Of a stretch of DNA of 64,000 bases, positions 20,522 to 29,613 are shown piece after piece. Each line of letters starts with the position of its first letter. Position 1 is the first letter of the stretch. The translations under genes were made by a program, and so were the position numbers. The stretch is from NCBI GenBank assembly GCA_947624015.1, contig CANQIA010000001.1:1-64000 (forward strand), read 5' to 3'. The DNA is from an uncultured Clostridia bacterium (GTDB lineage: Bacteria > Bacillota > Clostridia > Lachnospirales > CAG-274). The notes below the pieces were generated by a model. The model was not told the DNA's origin. It did no database searches and saw only the letters and a program-made list of their open reading frames with translations.

Positions 20522-20730
20522 AAGAAATGCTTGCATTTCTTTCAGTTAGCTAAAGTAGGAACCAGCCGTGTTTTCCGCAATTTAGGCATAAATGCCTAAA
20601 TTACAGAAAAGTTCCTGTCCTCAGGCGGGCAAAGCTCGCCTTGCGGATTAAAGTCTGCGACGCTTTTTTTGCAAACAGTTCTTCACTTAAGATTTATATT
20701 CTATTTTGAAATATTGTTATTCGACAGTTT
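20520..20730 (-). repeat. Structured dispersed repeat, family A, copy 1
   Basis: About 210 bp in inverse orientation to the other three copies. It shares the GAAAGAAATGC/GCATTTCTTTC end hairpin and a core palindrome based on TTAGGCATAAATGCCTAA enclosed by GGAAC/GTTCC. It also shares GGCGGGC-AAA-GCTCGCC, the block CGCAGACTTTAATCCGC, and the distal ATTCTAT...CAATATT segment. It begins at the gyrA stop codon. No flanking duplication was found. Confidence 0.88.
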
Positions 20731-20732
20731 GA

Positions 20733-20759
20733 GAGGCTGCCTAAGGGCAGCCTCTTTAT
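20733..20759 (+). terminator. Terminator downstream of gyrBA and repeat A1
   Basis: The stem GAGGCTGCC/GGCAGCCTC with loop TAAG is followed by TTTATT. It lies between gyrA and the convergent GNAT gene and can serve the plus-strand gyrase operon. Confidence 0.75.
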
Positions 20760-20770
20760 TCATCTCATCA

Positions 20771-21535
20771 TTAATTCAGCATTAAATTCATATACATATT
20801 ATCTGTATCAATGTCTTTGTATTTTTTTATCATACCAAAGGGTTCGTATCCCTTTTCAATAACGTCTACAGTATCCTTGCCAAGATAGCTGCACACAGCG
20901 TTCAAAAGCTTGTTTTTACCCTCGTCGGTGCTGTACATTATCTCTTCGACCCTGTCGGTAACAACGGCATAGGCGTCTTTTCTTATAAATATCTTGCCTC
21001 CAAGAGCATTGTACATATCTATGTACATTTTCCAATAGCTGCGTTTTCTTACGATATCTCCTGTGTACAGATTCATAAGCTTTGAGATATCCTTGTACTT
21101 GACCTCTGAAATATCTCCCTCATCGCCGTTGCGTGTATACACTCCTTCGCCTATATAAAAGGCGTTTTCATAGCCGAGCTTTTTGTAGAAGTCAAAAAGC
21201 TCTTTATTGGCAGGTATGAGTATTGAAGCCTTTCTTTTATGTTTTTTGTCTATACGGTAGGATCCCTCCAAAAGCTCCCGCATATAGCCCTTATTTCTGT
21301 ATTGAGGAGAGGTGGCGGCGCCGTATATATATGTGACCTTGCCGATACCCTTTATTTCATAAGGCAGCATTTGTATCATGGAAATAAGCTTATTTTCCAT
21401 TTCATATATAAGAGCTTTATTAACATCAAATATATTTGCAAAAAAGTATTTGTTAAAGTCAGGTTCTTCGGGAAAGCAGATATCCCAAAGCCCTTTAATA
21501 TTTTCAATGTCATTTTCATTGGCAAAACGTATCAT
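20771..21535 (-). CDS. GNAT-family N-acetyltransferase (Eis-like layout)
   Basis: A 254-aa protein. The N-terminal 150 residues form a GNAT domain (IRFANENDIENIKGLW at the start; the acetyl-CoA loop is TSPQYRNKGYMRELLEG, about residues 81-97). A second, less conserved half follows, as in Eis-type acetyltransferases. The start at 21535 follows GGTGAT 3 nt upstream, 5 bp after the stop of the DUF2156 gene; an earlier ATG inside that gene is unlikely. The acceptor is unknown. Confidence 0.82.
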   Translation of the reverse strand: MIRFANENDIENIKGLWDICFPEEPDFNKYFFANIFDVNKALIYEMENKLISMIQMLPYEIKGIGKVTYIYGAATSPQYRNKGYMRELLEGSYRIDKKHKRKASILIPANKELFDFYKKLGYENAFYIGEGVYTRNGDEGDISEVKYKDISKLMNLYTGDIVRKRSYWKMYIDMYNALGGKIFIRKDAYAVVTDRVEEIMYSTDEGKNKLLNAVCSYLGKDTVDVIEKGYEPFGMIKKYKDIDTDNMYMNLMLN

Positions 21536-21539
21536 AATA

Positions 21540-22418
21540 TCACCGTATCCTTGCAACATAGTATACAGAGAGAAATTCCGGATAATAAGATTCCTTGGAC
21601 TGTCTGAGACCGGCTATGCCCAGATCTTCTTCTCTGTCTATATATTTTACATCTTGGCAGTTTCTTTCGGCAAATAGCTTATTTATGACCTGATATGCTC
21701 CGTTTATGGATGCATCGGCTTTTTCGATATGGATAATAAATGTATCGTCAAATGATCGTGAACCCAAAGTTATTGCCACTATTTTTCCGTCTATCCTTAA
21801 TATACCGCCTTTTATATCCAAAGCCTTGTAATTTTTAAGAGCTGTGGATACTGCGCATATCTCTCCCAAAAATTCGTCGTCCTCATCGCACCAATCCAGT
21901 TGATAGGTAAAAAATTCTCTCATGTTGTCGTCATTAAGATCTTCATAACTCCAGCGACCTTCATAGTCCTTCATAAATCTGTTATAATGGTTTTTCTTCT
22001 TATGGAGCTTTTTACCCGAAAGATTTATGAGCTTTTCAGCCTGATATATATAGTCCATATTGTCACGGCTTTCCTCAAATATAAATTTATTGGGATAGGC
22101 GGCTTCGAGCTTTTCCTTCATCTGATCATAAACAGCCATGAATATAAGAGGTATGCCTCGTTCCTTGGTATATTCAAAAAGCTCTTCCACAGCTTGTTTT
22201 ATATCTCCGTCTCCCTCGGGAGGCATAAAAAATTCGTAGCTTTCTTCATTCATCTTTGCATATAAAAAACCATTGTGTTCGCAAATTTGAGTATTATATC
22301 GTTTTCCCCATATAAAAAGGTCTGTAAAGCAATATTCGCAAAGAAAATGGTTTTCCCTGCTGTAATAGCTTTCTACAAGGGCTTTGTCTTCAAGCTCTAT
22401 CGGTCTGAATTCCAGCAT
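21540..22418 (-). CDS. DUF2156 protein (LPG synthetase C-terminal-like)
   Basis: A 292-aa protein of the DUF2156 family, related to the aminoacyl-transferring dual-GNAT domain of phosphatidylglycerol lysyltransferase but without its membrane part. The N-terminal start MLEFRPIELEDKALVESYY, the central KKLHKKKNHYNRF and the C-terminal YINREEDLGIAGLR-like region (here KYIDREEDLGIAGLRQSK, YYPEF) are typical. Its relatives are cytoplasmic and of unknown substrate. It forms an operon with the downstream GNAT gene; this pairing suggests joint action on the same kind of molecule. Confidence 0.85.
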   Translation of the reverse strand: MLEFRPIELEDKALVESYYSRENHFLCEYCFTDLFIWGKRYNTQICEHNGFLYAKMNEESYEFFMPPEGDGDIKQAVEELFEYTKERGIPLIFMAVYDQMKEKLEAAYPNKFIFEESRDNMDYIYQAEKLINLSGKKLHKKKNHYNRFMKDYEGRWSYEDLNDDNMREFFTYQLDWCDEDDEFLGEICAVSTALKNYKALDIKGGILRIDGKIVAITLGSRSFDDTFIIHIEKADASINGAYQVINKLFAERNCQDVKYIDREEDLGIAGLRQSKESYYPEFLSVYYVARIR

Positions 22419-22798
22419 AAATGTTCATTCATCTCCCATTGATACCGCATATATCATATCGTTGATATATATACTTATTTATTTTATTAAGTATATTACA
22501 TTTTTTCAAATTCGTCAATCTCATCGGTTATCATGCTCATACCTTTGAGCCAAAAGCTCCATATAGGTATCCAAATCCCTTTTGAATTCCTCGGAATTTA
22601 CAAAAGGATATGTATTACCGATATCCCATTTTGTATCAATAAGCAACACCTTATTAATTATTATATCATTTTTAAAACATTTTACAATATTTGTTATATT
22701 TATACTAGCATTATTTCAATTTTTAGGTTATAATAAAACTAACAATATATAACAATGATCAAAAAAGGTATTTTTATAAGAAGGGAAGTGTATATTTT
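22419..22798. other. Gene-poor stretch with possible relic ORF
   Basis: The 380 bp between the divergent DUF2156 and glgB genes holds both promoters. On the minus strand a 42-codon frame (22521-22649, GTG start, no clear ribosome binding site) reads VLLIDTKWDIGNTYPFVNSE and ends before the DUF2156 gene. It could be a tiny gene or the remnant of a larger one. Nothing else is recognised. Confidence 0.35.
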
Positions 22799-25012
22799 AT
22801 GCTGACAACAGTGAATATGATGGAGTTACAGCTTATAATCGATGCCAATCACGGTGATCCTCATACAGTACTCGGTATGCATGAGACCAACATTGACGGC
22901 AAGGACTGTGTTGTGGTAAGAGCCTTTATACCCCAGGCAAAGTCCATAACCGTAGTAGACGACAAGAAGAGGGACAAGACTTTCCCCATGGAGAAGATAC
23001 ACGACTACGGTTTTTACGAGTGCGTTATAAAAACCAGAAAGAAATGGTTCAAATACCAGTTGGACATAGAGTGGTACGACGGCAACAGAACTATGAACTA
23101 CGATCCCTATTCCTTTGAGCCGGGCATTGGCGAGCAGGATATATATCTGTTCAATCAGGGTACCCATTACAATATCTACGAAAAGCTTGGCGCCAACCCT
23201 ACCGAAATAGACGGCGTAAAGGGCGTGCTTTTCGGCGTATGGGCGCCTAATGCCAAGAGAGTAAGCGTAATAGGCGATTTTAACTCCTGGGACGGCAGAC
23301 GCCATGCCATGAGACTTTTGGCAAATTCGGGTATATGGGAAATATTTGTTCCGGGACTTCAGGACTGCGATAAGTATAAATTTGAGATAAAGACAAGTAC
23401 GGGGGATATAATTCAGAAATCCGACCCCTATGGCAAGTTTAACGAGCTTAGACCAAGTACATCATCACTTGTTTTTGATATCAACAAGTACAAGTGGAAG
23501 GACTCCAAGTGGTACAAACAGCTTGATAAGCAGGATCTTTACAATGTGCCTATGAATATATACGAGGTTCACTTAGGCTCATGGAAGAGAGTCGAAAGCG
23601 AGGATAATCGTTTCTTAAGCTATCCCGAGCTGGCAGAGGAGCTTATCCCCTATGTAAAGGAAATGGGATATACTCACATAGAGATGCTTCCCATAGAGGA
23701 ACATCCCTTTGACGGTAGCTGGGGATATCAGGTAACGGGCTATTATGCTCCCACCAGTCGTTACGGCAATCCTACCGAATTTATGGCTTTTGTGAACAAG
23801 TGTCATCAGGCGGGCATAGGCGTTATACTGGACTGGGTACCCGCTCATTTTCCCAAGGACGCCCATGGTCTAGCAAAGTTTGACGGTACCGCTCTTTATG
23901 AGCATGCGGATCCCAAGCAGGGAGAACATCCCGAATGGGGTACACTTATTTTCAATTACGGCAGAAACGAGGTAAAGAACTTCCTTATTACAAATGCTCT
24001 TTACTGGATAGAGAAATTCCATATCGACGGTCTGAGAGTAGATGCCGTTGCCTCTATGCTTTATCTTGACTACTGCAAGGAGGAGGGACAGTGGGTGCCT
24101 AATCAGTACGGCGGAAGAGAAAATCTTGAAGCTGTGGAATTTATGAAGCATATGAATTCCGTAATTACAGGCAGACATCCGAAGGTACACATGATCGCCG
24201 AGGAGTCCACATCATGGCCCGGCGTTACAACGCCTGCTCAATATGACGGATTGGGCTTTACATTAAAGTGGAATATGGGCTGGATGAACGACTTCCTTGA
24301 GTATGTTGAGCTGGATCCCATATACAAGAGCTATCATCACTATAATATGACATTTGCTTCTACCTACGCTTACAGCGAGAAATTCGTTCTTGTGCTGAGC
24401 CATGACGAGGTAGTTCACGGCAAGAAGTCAATGCTGGATAAAATGCCAGGCGATCTCTGGCAGAAATTTGCCAATCTGAGAGCCGCTTACGGCTTTGCTA
24501 TGGGTCATCCCGGCAAGAAGCTGCTTTTTATGGGCGGCGAATTCGGTCAGTTTATAGAGTGGAATGAAAAGAGACCTCTTGACTGGTTCCTTCTGGAGTA
24601 CGATCATCATCAGCAAATGCTGGATTACGTTAAGGAATTAAATCACATATATCTTGACAATCCGGGCTTATGGCAGAAGGATTACGACGGCTTCGGCTTT
24701 GAGTGGATAGATGCAGACGACAGAGACAGAAGCATATATTCCTTCATAAGACGTGGCGAAAAGAAAGAGGATACGCTCGTTATAATATGCAACTTTACTC
24801 CCAATGCAGACGAGGGCTTTAGAGTAGCGGTACCTTTTGAGGGTACATGGAAGGAAATACTTAACAGCGACGATACTAAATTCGGCGGCAGCGGCGTTAT
24901 AAATACCATACCTGCCAAGTCCGAAAAAATAGAGTGTAACCATAGAGAAAACAGTATCGGTATGCGCCTTGCTCCTCTTTCAATAACGATTTTCAAGTGC
25001 ATAGATTGTTAA
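22799..25012 (+). CDS. glgB: 1,4-alpha-glucan branching enzyme
   Basis: A 737-aa GH13 glycogen branching enzyme creating alpha-1,6 branches. Two N-terminal CBM48-like domains (about residues 10-240; GVWAPNAKRVSVIGDFNSWD) precede the barrel. Catalytic motifs are DGLRVDAVASMLY (nucleophile Asp), MIAEESTSWPGV (acid/base Glu) and LSHDEVVHGKKSML (transition-state Asp). The length is full. No other glg genes lie nearby, so it is a detached glycogen gene. GAAGGGAAG lies about 10 nt before the ATG, and a terminator follows. Confidence 0.97.
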   Translation: MLTTVNMMELQLIIDANHGDPHTVLGMHETNIDGKDCVVVRAFIPQAKSITVVDDKKRDKTFPMEKIHDYGFYECVIKTRKKWFKYQLDIEWYDGNRTMNYDPYSFEPGIGEQDIYLFNQGTHYNIYEKLGANPTEIDGVKGVLFGVWAPNAKRVSVIGDFNSWDGRRHAMRLLANSGIWEIFVPGLQDCDKYKFEIKTSTGDIIQKSDPYGKFNELRPSTSSLVFDINKYKWKDSKWYKQLDKQDLYNVPMNIYEVHLGSWKRVESEDNRFLSYPELAEELIPYVKEMGYTHIEMLPIEEHPFDGSWGYQVTGYYAPTSRYGNPTEFMAFVNKCHQAGIGVILDWVPAHFPKDAHGLAKFDGTALYEHADPKQGEHPEWGTLIFNYGRNEVKNFLITNALYWIEKFHIDGLRVDAVASMLYLDYCKEEGQWVPNQYGGRENLEAVEFMKHMNSVITGRHPKVHMIAEESTSWPGVTTPAQYDGLGFTLKWNMGWMNDFLEYVELDPIYKSYHHYNMTFASTYAYSEKFVLVLSHDEVVHGKKSMLDKMPGDLWQKFANLRAAYGFAMGHPGKKLLFMGGEFGQFIEWNEKRPLDWFLLEYDHHQQMLDYVKELNHIYLDNPGLWQKDYDGFGFEWIDADDRDRSIYSFIRRGEKKEDTLVIICNFTPNADEGFRVAVPFEGTWKEILNSDDTKFGGSGVINTIPAKSEKIECNHRENSIGMRLAPLSITIFKCIDC

Positions 25013-25026
25013 TTGATATTATGTAA

Positions 25027-25056
25027 AGGGCTGTCTTAATGACAGCTCTTTATTTA
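25027..25056 (+). terminator. Terminator of glgB
   Basis: The stem GGGCTGTC/GACAGCTC with loop TTAAT is followed by TTTATTTA, 15 bp after the glgB stop. Confidence 0.8.
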
Positions 25057-25075
25057 TGTATCCCCTAACATCCCC

Positions 25076-25720
25076 ACCCTCCCTCTTCTAGCCTCCCCTG
25101 CAAAGGGGAGGGGGACCGCTTGCGGTGGAAGGGTCGGGTCTGCCGATAGGGTCGATACATACCTAAACAAAATTTCAATACAACAATCCAATTTATCTAT
25201 GCACCCACCCTCCCCACCATTCCCTGCAAGGGGAGGTCAGAAGCGACAATGGGATAATAAAAAAATGAGCTGTCAGTTTGAATTATTGTTTATGTTATCG
25301 ACCCTTCAGTCAGGCACGTTCAAAAATATATTAGCCCAAAATTTTTGACGTGCCTGACAGCTCCCCTTCTCCTAAGGGGAGCTTTAGGAATATGCAATTT
25401 ATCTTCCCTTATAATGTCAAAAAAACGGCATTTTTTACACTCAAGCCTCCCCTAGCCTTGCAATAAAACGCAAGGCGTTTTATCGCAGGCGTTGGAGGTT
25501 TGCATCGGAAAGCTATCCGACAAACCGAAGGTTTGTTTTTGCATAGCAAAAGTGCTGGGGAGGGGGTAGCACAGCCACCTTCTTCTAGCCTCCCCTGCAA
25601 AGGGGAGGGGGACCGCTTGCGGTGGAAGGGTCGGGTCTGCCGATAGGGTCGATACTTATCTAAACAGAATTTCAATGCGACAATCCATTTTATCTATGCA
25701 CCCTACCTCCCCACCTCCCA
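25076..25720. repeat. Dispersed repeat family B, composite block
   Basis: A non-coding 645-bp block. Two near-identical direct copies of about 135 bp (25084-25218 and 25581-25716, 497 bp apart) begin with TCTTCTAGCCTCCCC and contain GGACCGCTTGCGGT and GGGTCGGGTCTGCCGATAGG. Between them lie an inverted repeat around TCAGGCACGTTC / GACGTGCCTGA (25310-25360) and short hairpins such as AAAACGC-AAG-GCGTTTT. Related pieces recur at 32.4-32.7 kb. No credible gene is present. Confidence 0.85.
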
Positions 25721-25800
25721 TTTGATATTTATATTTAATCTTGTTATTATCCGCCGATTATAGTATAATTTATATAATAACGATCAGAGGAAGCGGCAGC

Positions 25801-26316
25801 ATGAATACGGAATATTTACTTGTAGACGGATACAATATAATATTTGCATGGGATGAACTCAGAAGGCTTGCGGAGGAAAGCATAGATTCCGCAAGAGACA
25901 GACTCATAAATATCATGTGCAATTATCAGGGCGTCAAAAAAATGGAGCTTATAATCGTCTTTGACGCCTACAAGGTGGCAGGAGGCGTAGGCAGCGTTAC
26001 AAAAGAGGGCAATATATATGTGGTATATACCAAGGAAGCCGAAACTGCCGATCAGTATATAGAAAAGACAAGCCGTATCCTTTCCAAAAACTATAAGGTA
26101 TCGGTCGCCACCTCAGACGGTATGGAACAGGTCATAATACTCTCTCAAGGCTCTTTGAGAATGTCCGCAAGAGATCTGTATGCCGATGTTCATGCCGTTA
26201 CAAGGGATATAAGAGAAAGAATAGACGGGTACAGACCTGTTAAAAACAATATGCTTATGGATAATCTGGACAAGGAGGCGGCAGATTTCCTTGAAAAGCT
26301 AAGGAGAAAGAAGTGA
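25801..26316 (+). CDS. NYN-domain protein (YacP-like)
   Basis: A 171-aa PIN-like RNase-fold protein of the NYN/YacP (Rae1) family. The start at 25801 has AGAGGAAG upstream and gives the family N-terminus (YLLVDGYNIIFAWDELR) with the first acidic residue; IVFDAYK carries another. B. subtilis Rae1 is a ribosome-dependent endoribonuclease, so a ribosome-linked mRNA decay role is the best guess. sigH starts 4 bp later, as in other Bacillota. Confidence 0.88.
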   Translation: MNTEYLLVDGYNIIFAWDELRRLAEESIDSARDRLINIMCNYQGVKKMELIIVFDAYKVAGGVGSVTKEGNIYVVYTKEAETADQYIEKTSRILSKNYKVSVATSDGMEQVIILSQGSLRMSARDLYADVHAVTRDIRERIDGYRPVKNNMLMDNLDKEAADFLEKLRRKK

Positions 26317-26320
26317 TATA

Positions 26321-26935
26321 ATGGCAGAATATGAGGATATGTCTTACGAAGAGCTTGTAATGCGTGTGCAAAAGCAAAACGACAATATGGCTCTGGAATA
26401 TCTTATAAACAATAAATGCAGGAGCCTTATACGAAAAAAGACAAGAGGCTATTTTATACTTGGCGCAGACAAGGAGGATGTGATACAAGAGGGAATGGTA
26501 GGTCTTTACAAGGCTATAAGAGATTTCAATGCCCAAAAGGAGGTCAGCTTTGTTTCTTTTGCGGAGCTTTGTATAAACAGGCAGATAATAAGCGCCATAA
26601 AAGCCGCAGGCAGGCAGAAGCATTCGCCCCTTAATTCCTCTGTGTCCATGGACAGACCCGTATCCGAAGGCGACGACTGTACCTATCTGGATTTTATAAG
26701 TCGTTCCGACATAAATCCCGAAGAGCTTGTAATAGGCAAGGAAAGCAGAAAGGCAATGGAAAGAGCCATAGTGGATTCCCTCAGCAAAATGGAACAAAAG
26801 GTGCTTGCCCTTTATCTTAAGGGCAAGAGCTATACCGAAATAGCCATTATTATGGGCAAGGAGGAAAAGAGCATAGACAACGCCTTACAAAGGATAAAGA
26901 AAAAGGTAGAGAAAATAGCCTACAAAAGGAATTGA
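26321..26935 (+). CDS. sigH: RNA polymerase sigma-H (Spo0H)
   Basis: A 204-aa sigma-70 family factor of the SigH/SigF group that directs early stationary phase and sporulation entry genes. Region 2 is visible as GADKEDVIQEGMVGLYKAIRD (about residues 48-68) and FVSFAELCINRQIISAIK. Region 4 is a helix-turn-helix near KGKSYTEIAIIMGKEEKSID (about 167-186). AAAGGAG-like AGGAGAAAG lies before the ATG. It is co-transcribed with the NYN gene. A perfect SigH-type promoter is present in this window upstream of hpf. Confidence 0.94.
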   Translation: MAEYEDMSYEELVMRVQKQNDNMALEYLINNKCRSLIRKKTRGYFILGADKEDVIQEGMVGLYKAIRDFNAQKEVSFVSFAELCINRQIISAIKAAGRQKHSPLNSSVSMDRPVSEGDDCTYLDFISRSDINPEELVIGKESRKAMERAIVDSLSKMEQKVLALYLKGKSYTEIAIIMGKEEKSIDNALQRIKKKVEKIAYKRN

Positions 26936-27175
26936 CAGATATTATACTTTAAAATTGAAAATAGCAATATATACAAAACAATTATAACATTTATCCTATA
27001 TTTGTTATAACTCAGAGAATATATGCACAAAAAATCGTTCTGAAATCAAATAAAATATTGCAAATTTTGTAAGTTTTGTACATTGGTGTTTTATCAAACA
27101 TAAAATTTTTAACAAAAAATACAAAATCTGCTCTTGTTTGTTGATATTTTTTGTATACTATGATAGAATAATTTC

Positions 27176-27252
27176 AACAGGAAGTTAGTTATTCAGGGAG
27201 AAAAATAAGGTAAAGAACTGTGCCGCTGTATTTTCAGCGGCATTTTTCTTTT
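27176..27252 (+). ncRNA. Candidate small RNA
   Basis: A housekeeping-type promoter (TTGATA at 27141-27146, 17 bp, TAGAAT at 27164-27169) is followed about 50 bp later by an intrinsic terminator (GCCGCTG/CAGCGGC, 27222-27241, then TTTTTCTTTTTT). The next gene has its own promoter beyond the terminator. A separate transcript of about 75 nt is therefore predicted. It contains a G/A-rich unpaired stretch (CAGGGAG, AATAAGG) that could base-pair with mRNA. No known RNA family was recognised. Confidence 0.5.
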
Positions 27253-27260
27253 TTACGGCG

Positions 27261-27289
27261 TTGCAATTAAATGCCAAATGTCTTATAAT
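27261..27289 (+). promoter_or_regulatory. Promoter of the aminotransferase gene
   Basis: TTGCAA and TATAAT with a 17-bp spacer lie just after the small RNA terminator, about 28 bp before the aminotransferase ATG. A separate AAGGAGGAA ribosome binding site follows. Confidence 0.75.
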
Positions 27290-27316
27290 TAATAAAAAAA
27301 TAAGGAGGAATATAAT

Positions 27317-28504
27317 ATGGTATCGGAAAAAATGGCTCAGCTTGTTGCCGGAAGCTCTATTATAAGAGCTATGTTTCAAGACGGCAAAATAATGGCAGAA
27401 AAATACGGCAAGGAAAATGTATATGACTTTTCACTGGGTAATCCTTCTATTGTACCCCCGCCCGGCGTAAAGGAAGCGATCGTGGATATAGTAAATAATG
27501 AACCCGAAATGGAGCTTCACGGATATATGAGCAACGAGGGCTTTGACGATGTAAGGCAGACTGTTGCCGAATATATAAACAAAACTCAGGGTACAAGCTT
27601 ATCCGCCAAGAATATAATCATGACGGTAGGCGCCGCAGGCGGACTTAACGTAGCCCTTAAATCCCTTCTGAATCCGGGAGAGGAGGTAATAGTCATAGCT
27701 CCTTATTTTGGCGAGTACGACAACTATATTTCCAACTTTGACGGAGTTAAGGTGGTCGTAAGTCCCGATTATGAAAGGTTTTCCATAAATTTTGATGAGC
27801 TGGAAGCAAAGATAACGCCAAAGACGAAGTTTATGATAATAAACAGCCCCAACAATCCCACAGGCGCAGTTTATTCCGAAGACGATATTAAAAGATTGGC
27901 TAATGTGCTTGAAAGCAAACAAAAGGAATACGGCACATCCATTTTTCTTTTCAGCGACGAGCCTTACAGGGAAATAGCATTTAACGGCATTAAGGTGCCT
28001 TATATTACAAATTACTACAGAAATTCCATTGTAGGCTATTCCTATTCCAAGAGCCTTTCGCTTCCCGGCGAGAGAATAGGCTATATCGTCGTACCCGGCG
28101 AGCTTGATGACTTTGAGGACACCATCGTTGCAATGGGCGTCGCAACAAGGATAATGGGCTTTGTAAATGCGCCCAGCCTTATGCAGAAGGTTATTGCAAG
28201 ATGTATAGGTCAGACCTCCGATCTGAAGGTTTATGAGGAAAACAAGAATATACTTTATAAGGCGCTTACGGAATACGGCTACGAGTGTGTGGAACCGGGC
28301 GGAACCTTCTATATGTTCCCCAAATGTCCTATTCCCGACGACAAGGAGTTCTGCGCCAAAGCCAAGGATTACAGACTGGTTATAGTTCCCGGTTCGGGCT
28401 TTAGCTGTCCCGGCTATTTCAGAATAGCTTTTTGTGTGGATAAGTCTACTGTACTCAACTCTTTGGACAGCTTTAAGCAGCTTATGGATTTTTATCGCCG
28501 ATAA
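27317..28504 (+). CDS. PLP-dependent class I/II aminotransferase
   Basis: A 395-aa fold-type I aminotransferase related to aspartate/aromatic aminotransferases. Visible features are the substrate loop DFSLGNPSIVPPPG (about residues 37-50), INSPNNPTGAVYSEDDI (Asn/Pro contact with PLP), FLFSDEPYREIAF (Asp to the pyridine N), and the Schiff-base lysine in YSYSKSLSLPGERIGY (about 237-252). The C-terminal Arg for the substrate carboxylate is in GYFRIAFCV. The amino-acid substrate is not predictable. It is monocistronic, with its own promoter. Confidence 0.9.
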   Translation: MVSEKMAQLVAGSSIIRAMFQDGKIMAEKYGKENVYDFSLGNPSIVPPPGVKEAIVDIVNNEPEMELHGYMSNEGFDDVRQTVAEYINKTQGTSLSAKNIIMTVGAAGGLNVALKSLLNPGEEVIVIAPYFGEYDNYISNFDGVKVVVSPDYERFSINFDELEAKITPKTKFMIINSPNNPTGAVYSEDDIKRLANVLESKQKEYGTSIFLFSDEPYREIAFNGIKVPYITNYYRNSIVGYSYSKSLSLPGERIGYIVVPGELDDFEDTIVAMGVATRIMGFVNAPSLMQKVIARCIGQTSDLKVYEENKNILYKALTEYGYECVEPGGTFYMFPKCPIPDDKEFCAKAKDYRLVIVPGSGFSCPGYFRIAFCVDKSTVLNSLDSFKQLMDFYRR

Positions 28505-28514
28505 GCAATTTGAT

Positions 28515-28543
28515 TTGCTAAATAATTGAAACTGTGTTATACT
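28515..28543 (+). promoter_or_regulatory. Promoter of the ABC importer operon
   Basis: TTGCTA, 17 bp, TATACT lie upstream of the substrate-binding protein gene. The leader is only about 35 nt, too short for a riboswitch. Confidence 0.7.
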
Positions 28544-28584
28544 GAAAATCAAAGAATTTATAAATATAGAAGGAGTGTACAATA

Positions 28585-29601
28585 ATGAAGAAATTTTTAT
28601 CTATCATGCTGGCTTCAGCTATGGCTCTTACAATGCTTACAGGCTGCGGCGGTTCAAAGGCAGGCGAGGCTGACGCTCAGACGGATATTAAGGTCGCAGA
28701 CAATGTTAAGATAGGTATCGCCCAGTTTGCTCCTCACGGTTCCTTGGACAACTGTGTAGAGGGCTTTAAGCAGGGTCTTGCTGAGGCAGGCTATGTTGAA
28801 GGCGAAAATCTTGAGATAGATTTCCAGAATGCTCAAGCCGATATGGCAAACACCAATCAGATAGCTCAGAGCATGGTAGCGGAGAATGTGGATCTTATAT
28901 GCGCAGTTGCCACACCTATGGCTCAGGCTGCGTATAATGCGGCTCAGGGCAAGATCCCCGTTATATACACAGCCGTTACCGATCCCGTTGCGGCAGAGCT
29001 TGCCAAGGAGGACGGATCCGGCGTAGGCAATGCCACAGGCACAAGCGACAAGCTGGCAGTAGAGGCTCAGCTTGAGATGATAAGAAAGTTCCAGCCCGAC
29101 GCAAAGACCGTAGGTATACTCTATACCACAAGCGAAGCCAACTCTGTAAGCGCTATTGAAGAGTATAAAAGTCTTGCGGACAATTACGGTTTTGAGATAG
29201 TGGAAAGCGGCATAAGCCAGTCTGCCGACATACCTATGGCAGCAGCGGATCTTGCATCAAAAGTGGACTGTATATCAAATCTTACAGACAATACTGTTGT
29301 AAGCTCACTTCCCGTGCTTTTAGACGCAGCAAAGAATGCGGGCATACCCGTATACGGCAGCGAGATAGAGCAGGTAAAAAATGGCTGTGTAGCCACAGAG
29401 GGTCTTGATTACATTTCTCTCGGCAAGCAGACAGGCGCAATGGCAGCCAGAGTTTTACAGGGCGAAGCGGCAGAGAGCATTCCTTTTGAAACCATTTCGG
29501 AATACAGCCTTTATATTAATTCAGAGGCTCTTGCAGCTCTCGGCATGGATTGTCCCGAGGATCTTAAGGCTAACGCCCTAGAGGCAGCAGAGACAGAGTA
29601 A
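28585..29601 (+). CDS. ABC transporter substrate-binding lipoprotein (TrpX/DUF534 type)
   Basis: A 338-aa lipoprotein with lipobox LTGC (Cys about residue 21) and a periplasmic-binding fold of the ABC_sub_bind (DUF534) family: KIGIAQFAPHGSLDNCVEGF at the start, then IPVIYTAVTDPVAAELA and IPVYGSEIEQVKNGCVATEG. Members, including TrpX of streptococci, bind amino acids such as tryptophan or similar aromatics. It is the first gene of a three-gene importer; 12 bp separate it from the permease. No tryptophan-specific regulator (T-box or TRAP site) was seen, so the ligand is open. Confidence 0.88.
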   Translation: MKKFLSIMLASAMALTMLTGCGGSKAGEADAQTDIKVADNVKIGIAQFAPHGSLDNCVEGFKQGLAEAGYVEGENLEIDFQNAQADMANTNQIAQSMVAENVDLICAVATPMAQAAYNAAQGKIPVIYTAVTDPVAAELAKEDGSGVGNATGTSDKLAVEAQLEMIRKFQPDAKTVGILYTTSEANSVSAIEEYKSLADNYGFEIVESGISQSADIPMAAADLASKVDCISNLTDNTVVSSLPVLLDAAKNAGIPVYGSEIEQVKNGCVATEGLDYISLGKQTGAMAARVLQGEAAESIPFETISEYSLYINSEALAALGMDCPEDLKANALEAAETE

Positions 29602-29613
29602 GGAGAATTTACT

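Noticed and set aside
25409..25675. 88-aa ORF on the minus strand in the repeat block
   Set aside because: It is a low-complexity translation of family B repeat DNA (Pro/Arg-rich), without ribosome binding site or homology.
28505..28584. Riboswitch or T-box upstream of the TrpX-like importer
   Set aside because: The predicted leader is only about 35 nt.
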